A model generated the notes under the pieces. That model was not told the DNA's origin and did not search any database. It saw only the letters and a list, made by a program, of their open reading frames with translations. From an uncultured Bacilli bacterium (lineage in GTDB: Bacteria > Bacillota_I > Bacilli_A > RF39 > UBA660), in contig CATOJL010000015.1 in assembly GCA_951800155.1 (NCBI GenBank), positions 1-17,168 of the forward strand: 17,168 nucleotides of DNA, written 5' to 3'. Within the stretch, counting starts at the first letter, position 1, and the number at the start of each line of letters is the position of its first letter. Positions 1 to 7,706 of the stretch are shown piece by piece. The position numbers and the translations under genes are program-made.

Positions 1-1677
1 ATCATTGATTGTTCCTTTTTGAATAACAAAATCCTTTACTATTGTGGTACTATCATTTATTGTCCACCCACTAAAAATATAACCTTCTTTTTTAGGTTTT
101 GGTATATAAATATCTTCTGATTCTACATTATACTTTTGAACTAGATTCTCTATTATTCCACCAGCTAAGTCATAGGTAATCGAATATTCTATTGCTTTCC
201 ATTTAGCAAACAATTCATTATCTGACATTTTATTAAATATAGAATCTGAAGTGACTTTTTCTTTATTATCTAACCAGCCTTCAAATGTATATCCATTTTT
301 AACTGGTATAGGTAAGTTTCCATATTTTTGATTATATTCGATATGAAGAGAATCAATATCTAATGTTCCACCATTTGGATTAAATTTAACTAGATACTTA
401 TTTGCCTTCCAATTAGCAGTAACCAATTTATCTCCTATACTACCTTTAGGAATTATAAAATTTACATTTAGTTTATTTTTTCCTTCAGACCAACCTTCAA
501 AGGTATAACCTTGTTTTTGTGGAATTGGTAGTGTAATATCATCTGATTCTATATTAAAACTAGAAATAGGATCTTTTAATTTTCCATCATTCAATTCATA
601 ATTTATTTTATAATCTATTATCTCATAATTAGCTTTTATTATTGTATTTTCTTCTATTGTTGAAATATTTTTATCCCAACCAGAAAATATATACCCTTTA
701 CGAGTTGGATTATCTGGATAATTAATTTCACTTTGATATGGTAATTTTATATCAATTATTGAAGTATCATCATAATCTTTAAAACTTACATTATATTCAT
801 TGATTTGCCATTTTGCATATAAATCTATTTCTTGATTATTTTGCTTTGATAAATTAATGAATTTATCTTGTGATTGATATAAATTATTGATTTCACTATT
901 ATTGTACCATCCTAAGAAAGTATAACCTTTTCTAACATAGGGATTATCTATATAATTACTTTCTTCGTCATATTTATAATAATGTTTCTTAATAAGATCA
1001 TTATCATAATTTGAATGGTAATTTATAACATATTGAATTGGTTTCCATTTTGCATGTAATATTAAATTTCCCTTTGTATTTGAATCAATATATTTAATTT
1101 GTTTTTTATTATTAAACCAACCTGTAAAATTATAACCTTCCTTTTTAGGAGATAATAATTCTTTTGTTTCTCCCTGAATATAGGATATAGGATTATCTTT
1201 TTCTAAATATCCACCATTCAACTCATAATTGATAGAATATTCTTTAGCAATTATTTGTTCAGGATGTTGCGGATGTTCTTCAATTTCAATATCCGTTTCT
1301 TCTACTTGTTTTATAGGAGGAGGAATAATATTTTCATTAGGAATAGCTTCCTTTTTATGAAATAAAAGCAAAAATATTATTAACATTAATAAAAGAAGGA
1401 AAAGAATAAAAAGAAAAGGAATGCGTCTTTTCAAAATTACACATTCCCCATTCTCCAATATAATGTATCCTTTTGTTTTGCCAAGTATCCTGTCTTTATA
1501 AACATAATCTTCATCCTTAAAGTGTAAATCAGAATTTTCTTTATCAGATTTTTTCAACAAGGTTGAACCAATAATCTTATATTCATCTTTTTTTGGTTTA
1601 AATTGTTTTTTAGTAAGATAAGGTACATCTTTATAGTATTTTGAGTTTTCTTCTTCTTGAATATAATATTTCTTCAT
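1..1677 (-). CDS. Membrane-anchored InlB-repeat surface protein, C-terminus beyond window
   Basis: The reading frame is open to the left edge (559 codons seen, no stop), so the C-terminus is missing. It starts at ATG 1677 behind AAGGAGT, 25 bp after the stop of the adhesin gene, so the two are almost certainly one operon. Residues 1-83 are charged and have no signal peptide. Residues about 86-105 are one strong membrane helix flanked by KRR and HKK. A short proline-rich spacer follows, then at least five and a half repeats of about 65-70 residues. Each repeat begins Y-x-I-x-Y-x-L-N-G-G and contains GYxFxGW and a closing AKWK, the signature of the InlB B-repeat (Listeria-Bacteroides repeat) family. 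The implied topology is N-in with repeats outside. Family knowledge suggests an extended beta stalk used in surface adhesion; the ligand is unknown. Confidence 0.9.
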   Translation of the reverse strand, partial: MKKYYIQEEENSKYYKDVPYLTKKQFKPKKDEYKIIGSTLLKKSDKENSDLHFKDEDYVYKDRILGKTKGYIILENGECVILKRRIPFLFILFLLLLMLIIFLLLFHKKEAIPNENIIPPPIKQVEETDIEIEEHPQHPEQIIAKEYSINYELNGGYLEKDNPISYIQGETKELLSPKKEGYNFTGWFNNKKQIKYIDSNTKGNLILHAKWKPIQYVINYHSNYDNDLIKKHYYKYDEESNYIDNPYVRKGYTFLGWYNNSEINNLYQSQDKFINLSKQNNQEIDLYAKWQINEYNVSFKDYDDTSIIDIKLPYQSEINYPDNPTRKGYIFSGWDKNISTIEENTIIKANYEIIDYKINYELNDGKLKDPISSFNIESDDITLPIPQKQGYTFEGWSEGKNKLNVNFIIPKGSIGDKLVTANWKANKYLVKFNPNGGTLDIDSLHIEYNQKYGNLPIPVKNGYTFEGWLDNKEKVTSDSIFNKMSDNELFAKWKAIEYSITYDLAGGIIENLVQKYNVESEDIYIPKPKKEGYIFSGWTINDSTTIVKDFVIQKGTIND

Positions 1678-1702
1678 CTTACACTCCTTTCATTTCAAAA
1701 TA

Positions 1703-4700
1703 TTATTTTCTTTTTTTCTTTGTATACAGTGAAATTCCAAGAGTTAATATTACGAGTAAAGATGCCCCACCTGTTATTAGATATAGAGTTTGATTATCTT
1801 CATATCCAGTTTGAACAACTGGTAGAAGTGTGTTTTGATAAGATACACTATATACTAAATCATCATTTGGTTCTACTTTATTATCATTAACATATAAACC
1901 CGTTTCATTTAATTCTACCTTAATTACTTCAGAAGATAACCCATACCCTTTCGGACTAGAATATTCTTTGATATACCAAACGTTTCCATAACGTATTGGA
2001 ATTAATGCTGTACCTTTTTCAGTATCCGCATTGTAGATAGCAAAAATATCTTTGCATTCTTGATCCTTGCATAATGAAAAGGAAAAATCTTTACTTATGA
2101 TATTTTCTAAAGTCTTATCATCTATTTTATTTACTAAAATATAGTTTTCAATTGGTTTATTTGTAATAGTTTGACTATTAGAAATTTTCTTTATATTTTG
2201 ACCTTTATATTTAGTATCAACAGTAATGATTTCATCACTTAGATAATATCCATCTTTTGCTTTTTCTTCCTTTATTTCAAAATATGTTTTATCATCTAAA
2301 GAGATTGGAAGATCTGCTTTAAAGATATAATTTCCTTCAGAATCAGTTACTCCTCTTTCAATTAGTGTTCCTTTTTTTACAAGGACACTTCCATCATATG
2401 AAACAATATCTTCAGTTGCGGACAAAATAAAAACAACATCCTTTAGTGCTGTCTCATGGTTTTGCTCATCAACTTTTTTCAAATTTGCTTCTACTTTTTG
2501 TCTTTCATTTACAATAGATACAGTTTCCATAACAACTTCAGTTTCATTATCTTTAAACTCTAAAGACACTTCATACTTATTACTATCTAGTACCATTCCA
2601 GACGGACTTTCACTTTCATAAACAAGGTACTTGCCTAATGGAAGCAATTTTGAAAGTGCTGAACCTTCACTCGAAGTTGTTACTACATCAACGATTTCAC
2701 CTTTTTTATAAAGTACAGAATTATCTGCTGGATCTAAAATATCTTCATTTGCTTGAATAAGTGCTGTCATACCTTCAAGATATTTTTCTTCATAAACAAA
2801 TCTAATATTACCATCTTTGTCTTCCTTGATTCCTGTTAACACTTCTCCTTTTTTCTCAACTTTAATTCTTCCTTGAACAGGCGTATCATTCATGGTAACG
2901 ATTGTTATTGGATCTCCTTCTTTATCTGTTTCAATAATATTTGTATTAGTTACTCTAAATTCTAATGGTTCTTTATTTATGACATAAAAATCTGGTGATT
3001 CTACCTCTTCTAATAGCCAAGTACCCGCTTGTACTTCTAATGGAAGAGTGATTTCACCTTTATCATTTGTATTCCATTCAGTGTAAGTTTTATCTCCTAC
3101 TTTTTGAGTCAAATATTCTTTTGTATCCTTATTTTTAATTTTAAATGTTGTATTAGATGCAACAATTAATTTTCCAGTAAGACTATCTCTTTTTACTAAT
3201 TTAACGTAAGATGTGAATAAACGATTATTCATAATGTATTTGACCGTATCTTGATTTTCTTTTGAAACTGTGAAAATCCATTCATCTTTTACTTTGTCTG
3301 TGTCTATTTTACCTTTAGTTTGTTTGACTACTATTTTTCCATATGCCAATGGTCTTGACTTAGCATAACCATTTTTATCTGTCACTAAATAATCATATTC
3401 TTTTTCTGAATATTCATCTCTGTGTTTCCATGCTTCTTCTATAGAACCATACTTATCAACATATTTTTTAGCAACAGCTATAAATTCTGCTCCCTCTTCT
3501 TTTTCTACTATTTCAGATTCTTCACCTGAAGTAATTATTTTTTCAATTTCAAAATCACCAACATAAACAGATTCTTTTGAAGTAGATTTAGAAGATACTA
3601 CCTTTACTGTTTGATCTGCATATTTTAAATCAAAATTTTCTTTATTTGGGTTAAGTGAGTACCCTGTGCTGCTAGTGATTTCCTGCCAAAAATAACCGCC
3701 AAGGTACAAATTATCAACTCTTGCTGTATTATTTTCAATACGAACACGAGTAATTTCATCTCCCGCATGATAGATAACACTTGCATCTGCTGGATCTAAA
3801 ATGTTCTCACGAGCATACAATCCGTACAAAGCACCATCAATTTCACCCTCATTTTGTGGGCGTTTTACATCCATATCCTCCTTCACAAGAATTGCAGAGC
3901 CTTTTACCCTTTCATTTGTAAGACTAAGGTTAAGTGTCCCACTTCCTGTAATAGAATCACTTACAGTCTTATTATCATCATTTAACCAATACTTAGTTTT
4001 AGTTTTAGTTTCTACAACAGAAAAGTGATGTGTTTGTGATGCTAATTCATTAGCTTTTAATTGAGCTTCAGAATCTGCTGCGGATTGTGCTTCTACTAAG
4101 TTTTTATAAGCCCCTTTACTTGCTACAGCTTGTCTTCCTTCTTCATCTAAATCATCATAATTAGTACAATATTCTTTTTCTCCAGATGTTGCACTAAAAG
4201 TTTGAATAGATGTTGAACGAGCTACTCCAGAAGCATCACTTATTCCTGAAGAAAATTTCACATCATCTCTATAGAAATCTACTTCTACTCCTTCTAAAGG
4301 TTTTCCTGTTTCGGAATCAGTTTTAGTAAATGTTATTTCTACATTCTCATTTGCTGTTCTTGTAGATGTAAGTTTTGCATATTGAGGTTCTGATTTTGTT
4401 AATCTAAATACAGTTATAAAATCTTCTCCTGCTATATCTTTATGCCCTCCACCTGTCGTCTTATCAGCCACTAAAACCATATCTCCTACACCTAAAGCAT
4501 CTCCATTAGCTCCAAACCATGCAACACTATTTCCATATAAGTGAATAAAACCTGCATGTCCTGATCCGTTTGGATTACTTTTATCTTCTGGACGTTGTAA
4601 TGCTAAATCTCCATTTTTTAGTATTTCTGGTTTTTTTATTAAATCTTTAACATATCCTTGAAAAATCAGTTTTGCATCTTCAGGATGATTCATAGCATTT

Positions 4701-5020
4701 CTATACATTGCACTTGGAGCATATTTGCTTCCGCCACCTGACTGTGGTTTATCTATATCATAGGGATGTGTTCCAACAATAGATTGTCCTATCCCTAGTT
4801 TGTTTAAAACTCTTGTTACTAAACCTGTACACGTTCCTACTCCACCATACGTGTATGATTTATATGTTTGAGCTACTTCAATAATTTTATCACCAGATAC
4901 TGTGGACATTGCATGAACATTTTGTATCAAAGGTGATATTGGAAAAGATGTTACTAAAATACCTACTACCATTACTACATTCAATAATTTCTGAAACTTC
5001 TTCTTTAATTTAGTTTTCAC
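1703..5020 (-). CDS. Wall-anchored multidomain adhesin: NlpC/P60-like head plus about seven SpaA/CnaB-like domains
   Basis: It starts at GTG 5020 with AAAGGAG about 7 bases upstream. Residues 1-37 are a signal peptide (KKK, hydrophobic core, VHA). Residues about 42-207 resemble an NlpC/P60-like cysteine peptidase or amidase: YTYGG then C64 in GTCTGLV, and H155 in GHAGFIHLYG, matching the usual Cys-His layout. From about 226 to 1064 follow roughly seven SpaA-like units starting near 226, 372, 488, 604, 716, 843 and 958. They typically open with V-x-K and close on an Asn (TNER, NNRL, MNDT, TNKP, YQNT), as expected for Lys-Asn isopeptide-forming pilin and adhesin folds. The end has LPVVQTG near 1066-1072, a hydrophobic segment about 1078-1100 and a KKKRK tail. 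This is a wall-sorting signal, but not a canonical LPxTG. No sortase gene is present. Related mosaic proteins occur on Firmicute conjugative elements, but no transfer gene is seen here. Confidence 0.9.
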   Translation of the reverse strand: MKTKLKKKFQKLLNVVMVVGILVTSFPISPLIQNVHAMSTVSGDKIIEVAQTYKSYTYGGVGTCTGLVTRVLNKLGIGQSIVGTHPYDIDKPQSGGGSKYAPSAMYRNAMNHPEDAKLIFQGYVKDLIKKPEILKNGDLALQRPEDKSNPNGSGHAGFIHLYGNSVAWFGANGDALGVGDMVLVADKTTGGGHKDIAGEDFITVFRLTKSEPQYAKLTSTRTANENVEITFTKTDSETGKPLEGVEVDFYRDDVKFSSGISDASGVARSTSIQTFSATSGEKEYCTNYDDLDEEGRQAVASKGAYKNLVEAQSAADSEAQLKANELASQTHHFSVVETKTKTKYWLNDDNKTVSDSITGSGTLNLSLTNERVKGSAILVKEDMDVKRPQNEGEIDGALYGLYARENILDPADASVIYHAGDEITRVRIENNTARVDNLYLGGYFWQEITSSTGYSLNPNKENFDLKYADQTVKVVSSKSTSKESVYVGDFEIEKIITSGEESEIVEKEEGAEFIAVAKKYVDKYGSIEEAWKHRDEYSEKEYDYLVTDKNGYAKSRPLAYGKIVVKQTKGKIDTDKVKDEWIFTVSKENQDTVKYIMNNRLFTSYVKLVKRDSLTGKLIVASNTTFKIKNKDTKEYLTQKVGDKTYTEWNTNDKGEITLPLEVQAGTWLLEEVESPDFYVINKEPLEFRVTNTNIIETDKEGDPITIVTMNDTPVQGRIKVEKKGEVLTGIKEDKDGNIRFVYEEKYLEGMTALIQANEDILDPADNSVLYKKGEIVDVVTTSSEGSALSKLLPLGKYLVYESESPSGMVLDSNKYEVSLEFKDNETEVVMETVSIVNERQKVEANLKKVDEQNHETALKDVVFILSATEDIVSYDGSVLVKKGTLIERGVTDSEGNYIFKADLPISLDDKTYFEIKEEKAKDGYYLSDEIITVDTKYKGQNIKKISNSQTITNKPIENYILVNKIDDKTLENIISKDFSFSLCKDQECKDIFAIYNADTEKGTALIPIRYGNVWYIKEYSSPKGYGLSSEVIKVELNETGLYVNDNKVEPNDDLVYSVSYQNTLLPVVQTGYEDNQTLYLITGGASLLVILTLGISLYTKKKRK

Positions 5021-5121
5021 TAATTTCTCCTTTCATTGCTTCAGATACTACTAGTAAGTTATAATATTTTCTTTCCCACTTCCTTTCTATAAGTACTACA
5101 AACATTAAGGAAATAATGACG

Positions 5122-5155
5122 TAAAAAAAGAGAAATAGTATAGTAATATTTCTCT
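5122..5155 (-). terminator. Hairpin with U-tract in the adhesin leader, candidate attenuator
   Basis: On the minus strand a 9-bp stem (AGAGAAATA pairing with TATTTCTCT) closes a 9-base loop and is followed directly by seven U. It lies about 20 bases after the expected start site of the 5183-5211 promoter and about 100 bases before the adhesin start codon. It therefore sits in the leader and would stop transcription before the gene unless it is bypassed. No riboswitch or T-box motif was recognised. Confidence 0.55.
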
Positions 5156-5182
5156 TCTCTTATCTAATTTTCCTATAATATC

Positions 5183-5211
5183 ATAATAGCATGTTTTTTT
5201 AGGAAAGTAAA
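5183..5211 (-). promoter_or_regulatory. Candidate promoter of the adhesin operon
   Basis: TTTACT (5206-5211), a 17-bp spacer and TATTAT (5183-5188) form a good sigma-A-type promoter on the minus strand. It lies about 165 bp upstream of the GTG start at 5020. It is the best promoter seen between the lipoprotein terminator and the adhesin gene. Confidence 0.55.
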
Positions 5212-5248
5212 TGGAAATTTGAAAATTTCTTAAATTTGTATTTTTTAA

Positions 5249-5267
5249 AATAGCAAAGTTTGCTATT
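5249..5267. repeat. Perfect 9-1-9 palindrome in the adhesin upstream region
   Basis: AATAGCAAA and TTTGCTATT are separated by one base, making a 19-bp perfect inverted repeat. It lies about 40 bp upstream of the -35 of the candidate adhesin promoter. It could be an operator for a dimeric regulator or an RNA hairpin. The gene-free stretch 5021-5378 otherwise holds the two promoter-hairpin pairs listed separately; no small coding region was recognised in it. Confidence 0.4.
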
Positions 5268-5284
5268 AACAATATATCTACGTT

Positions 5285-5318
5285 CTAATAAAAAAAGACT
5301 AACACCATAGTGTTTGTC
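5285..5318 (-). terminator. Rho-independent terminator after the 184-residue lipoprotein gene
   Basis: On the minus strand GACAAACAC and GTGTTAGTC form a 9-bp stem with one mismatch around a TATG loop, followed by TTTTTTTATT. It lies 60 bp after the stop at 5379 and ends the first lipoprotein unit, separating it from the adhesin operon. Confidence 0.75.
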
Positions 5319-5338
5319 AGTTCTAAACTTTAATAAAT

Positions 5339-5365
5339 ATTATACGATCTTATTAAAGCTGTCAA
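5339..5365 (-). promoter_or_regulatory. Promoter-like TTGACA/TATAAT pair with 15-bp spacer
   Basis: A perfect TTGACA (5360-5365) and a perfect TATAAT (5339-5344) are separated by 15 bp, just after the lipoprotein stop at 5379 and only about 20 bp before the terminator at 5285-5318. If active, it would make an RNA of about 45 nt or feed read-through into the adhesin leader. It shares ATTGACAG with the cassette promoters but has no AT tract, so it may be a decayed copy. Confidence 0.4.
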
Positions 5366-5378
5366 TAAAATTAAAATT

Positions 5379-5933
5379 TTATTGTGGTTTATTTTCTCTA
5401 GCATAATATTGATAAGAAATAATTCCTATGGTTGTAGATGAAGATAAAAAGGAATATCCATCTTTGTTTTCTTTTATAAAATAAATATCTTTCATAGACG
5501 TATTTTGTCCATTTTTTCCCATGCTTAGATCAACTACATAAAAATCATAGTCCTTAAATTTCTCAAGTATTTCTTCATAACGTTCTGCCATATCTAATTC
5601 TTCTACTAACTTTTTTATGTCATTATGTTCAATATATTTGATGTTACTTATATTGTAATCATAAGATTCAAATTGCTTCAATGAATCTTTTATCGTATCA
5701 TTTGACATTTTAGTATCAAAAGCTAAATTTATTGCATCTAAGTCAATCATTTTAGCTGCTTTATCAACTTCTCCATTATCAAGATGCTTAGCAAAGTTTT
5801 CAATCATTGTAATTCTTTCATCTGTTTTTGGTTTTGAATCATCTTGATTTCTTTGTTCCTTATTTTCATTACAGCCAGTAATTGCAAAAGCCATAACAAG
5901 TATTAATAGAAAACTAAATATCTTTTTCTTCAT
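5379..5933 (-). CDS. Lipoprotein of unknown function (cassette A)
   Basis: This is a 184-residue protein with a type II signal peptide: MKKKIF, a hydrophobic core, and an AITGC lipobox with Cys21 as the lipidated residue, so it should be anchored in the outer leaflet of the cell membrane. A polar linker (about 22-45) is followed by an alpha+beta domain of about 135 residues whose helices contain MIENFAKHLDNGEVDKAAKMI. That pattern recalls NTF2-like or SnoaL-like fold lipoproteins, but no family motif is definite. It is the only gene in its transcription unit, between the AT-tract promoter at 5958-5988 and the terminator at 5285-5318. The ribosome site is only a purine-rich AGAAAGAGAG-type leader. 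Confidence 0.85.
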   Translation of the reverse strand: MKKKIFSFLLILVMAFAITGCNENKEQRNQDDSKPKTDERITMIENFAKHLDNGEVDKAAKMIDLDAINLAFDTKMSNDTIKDSLKQFESYDYNISNIKYIEHNDIKKLVEELDMAERYEEILEKFKDYDFYVVDLSMGKNGQNTSMKDIYFIKENKDGYSFLSSSTTIGIISYQYYARENKPQ

Positions 5934-6025
5934 AGTTTCACTCTCTTTCTATGTTCTATTATATATATATATATATATATTCTGTCAATGTTTTTGGAAT
6001 TGTTTGCAAAAGAAAAAGACTATCA
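5931..6025 (-). repeat. Cassette repeat, copy A
   Basis: Copy A of a four-member dispersed direct repeat (others at 6613-6704, 9611-9697 and 11983-12077). In minus-strand order it holds the descending arm and U-tract of the upstream terminator, an AT-rich block, TTGACA, (AT)10, TATAAT, a short leader and the lipoprotein start codon. Against copies B and C the block upstream of the -35 differs at only a few bases. Confidence 0.9.
5958..5988 (-). promoter_or_regulatory. Promoter A with (AT)10 tract as spacer (19 bp)
   Basis: TTGACA (5983-5988) and TATAAT (5958-5963) are both perfect consensus. The spacer is GA plus a pure AT tract that runs into the -10; ten AT units (5961-5980) give 19 bp. 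The expected start site is about 20 bases before the ATG at 5933. Loss of one unit would give the optimal 17 bp. A TATATA hexamer at 17-bp spacing inside the tract could allow some weak initiation. Confidence 0.85.
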
Positions 6026-6038
6026 TTTTCTGATAACC
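6008..6038 (-). terminator. Terminator of the 190-residue lipoprotein unit
   Basis: On the minus strand GGTTATCA, a GAAAA loop and TGATAGTC form an 8-bp stem with two wobble pairs, followed by TTTTTCTTTT. It begins 4 bp after the stop at 6043. Its 3' arm and U-tract belong to cassette repeat A. Confidence 0.7.
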
Positions 6039-6042
6039 TTTA

Positions 6043-6615
6043 TTATCCTTGTGTACCACATTTTGAGAAATTGTCATAAGATATGCAATACATATTATCT
6101 GCTCTAACCTCTGCTGATCCATCTGTTCTAGTTATAACCCCTACATATTCATTATTACAACTATAAGCTGTAGTAGTATCGTTACAATTTGCTTTACCAA
6201 ATAAATCTTTTAAAACTTTTTTATTTTCTTCATAAATACTTGTATCAGAACCTTTTAAATAATACATTTTACCATTTAATTTAAACCCTACATAACTTTC
6301 TTTGATTTCTTCATCTTCGATTGTATGTCTTATAACTATATCTTTCCCTAATTTTTGCATAGCTTCCTCTGGAGTTGAATATACTGTTCCATATTTTGAT
6401 GGTACATTACCAATTCTCATCCTTTGTGTAGTTTCAATCATATAAACATAGTTCCCTGTTGGTTGTTGGTTATTGTCTTGCTTTTGTTCTTCTTTATTAG
6501 TTTGACTACTATTATTTAAACTAGAATTGTTTTCTTCTTTACTTTCATTACCACATCCTGTCATACCTAAAACCAAAATGCAACATACTAAGATTCCAAA
6601 TATTTTTTTCTTCAT
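6043..6615 (-). CDS. Lipoprotein of unknown function (cassette B)
   Basis: This is a 190-residue protein with a lipoprotein signal: MKKKIF, hydrophobic core and LGMTGC, with lipidated Cys21. The start of the signal is near-identical to those of cassettes A and C. A low-complexity N/Q/S/K linker (about 22-52) precedes a soluble domain of about 135 residues. The C-terminal third has four cysteines (in KANCND, AYSCNN, MYCIS and SKCGT), which could form two disulfides outside the cell. The family was not recognised. It is a single-gene unit driven by promoter B and ended by the hairpin at 6008-6038. The A-rich run at codons 2-4 is simply the Lys codons of the signal peptide. Confidence 0.85.
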   Translation of the reverse strand: MKKKIFGILVCCILVLGMTGCGNESKEENNSSLNNSSQTNKEEQKQDNNQQPTGNYVYMIETTQRMRIGNVPSKYGTVYSTPEEAMQKLGKDIVIRHTIEDEEIKESYVGFKLNGKMYYLKGSDTSIYEENKKVLKDLFGKANCNDTTTAYSCNNEYVGVITRTDGSAEVRADNMYCISYDNFSKCGTQG

Positions 6616-6704
6616 AATCTCACTCTTCTTTCTATGTTCTATTATATATATATATATATTCTGTCAATATTTTTGGTGTTGTTTGCAAAAGAAAAAGACT
6701 ATCA
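6613..6704 (-). repeat. Cassette repeat, copy B
   Basis: Copy B matches copy C base for base from the -35 outward through the U-tract and GACTATCA arm of the terminator (more than 40 bp), yet has two more AT units. Near-identical flanks with a different tract length are what slippage at the dinucleotide tract would leave. Confidence 0.9.
6641..6667 (-). promoter_or_regulatory. Promoter B with (AT)8 tract as spacer (15 bp)
   Basis: TTGACA (6662-6667) and TATAAT (6641-6646) flank a 15-bp spacer made by eight AT units (6644-6659). Gain of one unit would restore 17 bp. The leader to the ATG at 6615 is about 20 bases and purine-rich. Confidence 0.85.
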
Positions 6705-6713
6705 ATGATAATC
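6687..6713 (-). terminator. Terminator of the three-gene unit C
   Basis: On the minus strand GATTATCA and TGATAGTC are complementary over 8 bp with one wobble, around a very short centre (a 6-bp stem with a 5-base loop is realistic), followed by TTTTTCTTTT. It starts 4 bp after the stop of the membrane-protein gene at 6717 and insulates cassette C from promoter B. Confidence 0.75.
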
Positions 6714-6716
6714 TTC

Positions 6717-7673
6717 TTACTTTTTATCTTTTTGTACTGTTTCAAATTCTTCTTGATCCGATAATTCAAATGCAAAGTTTTTGTAATTTAATTTATAGAA
6801 TTTATATTTTTTAGTTTTATTATCCAATACACATATATAATCTATTTCTGGACTACGATACCAGCTACTTACACTATATCCATATTGTTTTATTTTTGTA
6901 TTCTGGATTACACCTAAACCTATCTTTTCTAAGCAAGATGGCTCATTAATATCACATGTAGTTATTAATTCATTATATGTTTTCTCATAACTAGATTTTA
7001 AAAATTCATATTCTCCCTTAAAATCTTCCCTTTTTCTAATCTCATCATAACTTTTATCATCATATATAAACCAAGATTGAATAGATTTGCTTATATCCTC
7101 ATGCCATACATCTGCTATGAACATTACAGATGTAGCTGTTATAACACAAGCTAGTAAAGGTAGAAAAAATTCAATAAAGATAGTTCCTATAAATCCAAAC
7201 ATATCTTCTCTAAAAGCATTAATAGAATTACATATAATTAATGGAAAAAAGATAATTGCTAAAACTCTTGCAAATATATTCTTATAAATTATACTTACTA
7301 ACAAACCATGTATTGGAACAAAAATTGCATAAATAACAAAACCTATAATTACAATTACTTCTATTGCATCAATAGTTAATGATTTATTCTTAGTTTTATT
7401 AATCATTTTTTTGATATCTTTATTTTTCTTATTGAAGGGAGATTTAATAATTTTTAGTAAATTTTTGATGCTTAAATCTACTTCTGTTCCCAAAAAAACA
7501 TGAAAAACAAATTGTGTTAATTCAACAATAGATGCCATTAAAACAGTCAAAGCTAAAACATAAGAACCTAAACCTTTCATTTCTAACAAAATATATAAAA
7601 CGATTGATGGTAATCCAGCTAAAGCCATAGAAATTGCAGTGATAACTATACAGGTTAAAATAAATCCTATCAT
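6717..7673 (-). CDS. Multi-pass membrane protein of unknown function (unit C, third gene)
   Basis: This is a 318-residue protein with hydrophobic segments near residues 2-31, 36-60, 100-128, 134-152 and 157-188, so about five or six membrane helices. A lysine-rich loop (about 70-97) separates the first helices from the rest, and a soluble tail of about 125 residues carries a CDINEPSC pair of cysteines. It has no lipobox and no transport or enzyme motif was recognised. The ATG at 7673 has AAGGAG 9 bases upstream. It lies 33 bp after the 344-residue lipoprotein gene, as the last gene of the unit from promoter C. Sharing one mRNA with two lipoproteins suggests that it helps hold or partner them at the membrane; this is inference. 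Confidence 0.8.
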   Translation of the reverse strand: MIGFILTCIVITAISMALAGLPSIVLYILLEMKGLGSYVLALTVLMASIVELTQFVFHVFLGTEVDLSIKNLLKIIKSPFNKKNKDIKKMINKTKNKSLTIDAIEVIVIIGFVIYAIFVPIHGLLVSIIYKNIFARVLAIIFFPLIICNSINAFREDMFGFIGTIFIEFFLPLLACVITATSVMFIADVWHEDISKSIQSWFIYDDKSYDEIRKREDFKGEYEFLKSSYEKTYNELITTCDINEPSCLEKIGLGVIQNTKIKQYGYSVSSWYRSPEIDYICVLDNKTKKYKFYKLNYKNFAFELSDQEEFETVQKDKK

Positions 7674-7706
7674 TTAATCAAACTCCTTAATAAATTTAAT
7701 ATCTTT

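Noticed and set aside
1..1330. InlB repeats as a DNA-level tandem repeat array
   Set aside because: The repeats are clear at protein level but diverged in DNA, so they show no sign of recent tandem expansion.
1..5020. Assignment of the window to an integrative conjugative element because of the SpaA-type adhesin
   Set aside because: Similar adhesins occur on such elements, but no relaxase, coupling protein, VirB-type gene, integrase or attachment site is visible. The idea stays open for the flanks.
5012..5035. An eight-codon frame (MKGEISEN) overlapping the adhesin start as a leader peptide
   Set aside because: It consists of the ribosome site and first codons of the adhesin gene read in another frame, with no ribosome site of its own.
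6595..6615. Runs of six to seven A just after the lipoprotein start codons as translational slippage switches
   Set aside because: They encode the Lys-rich signal start, are short and keep frame in all genes. The promoter AT tracts are far stronger candidates for switching.
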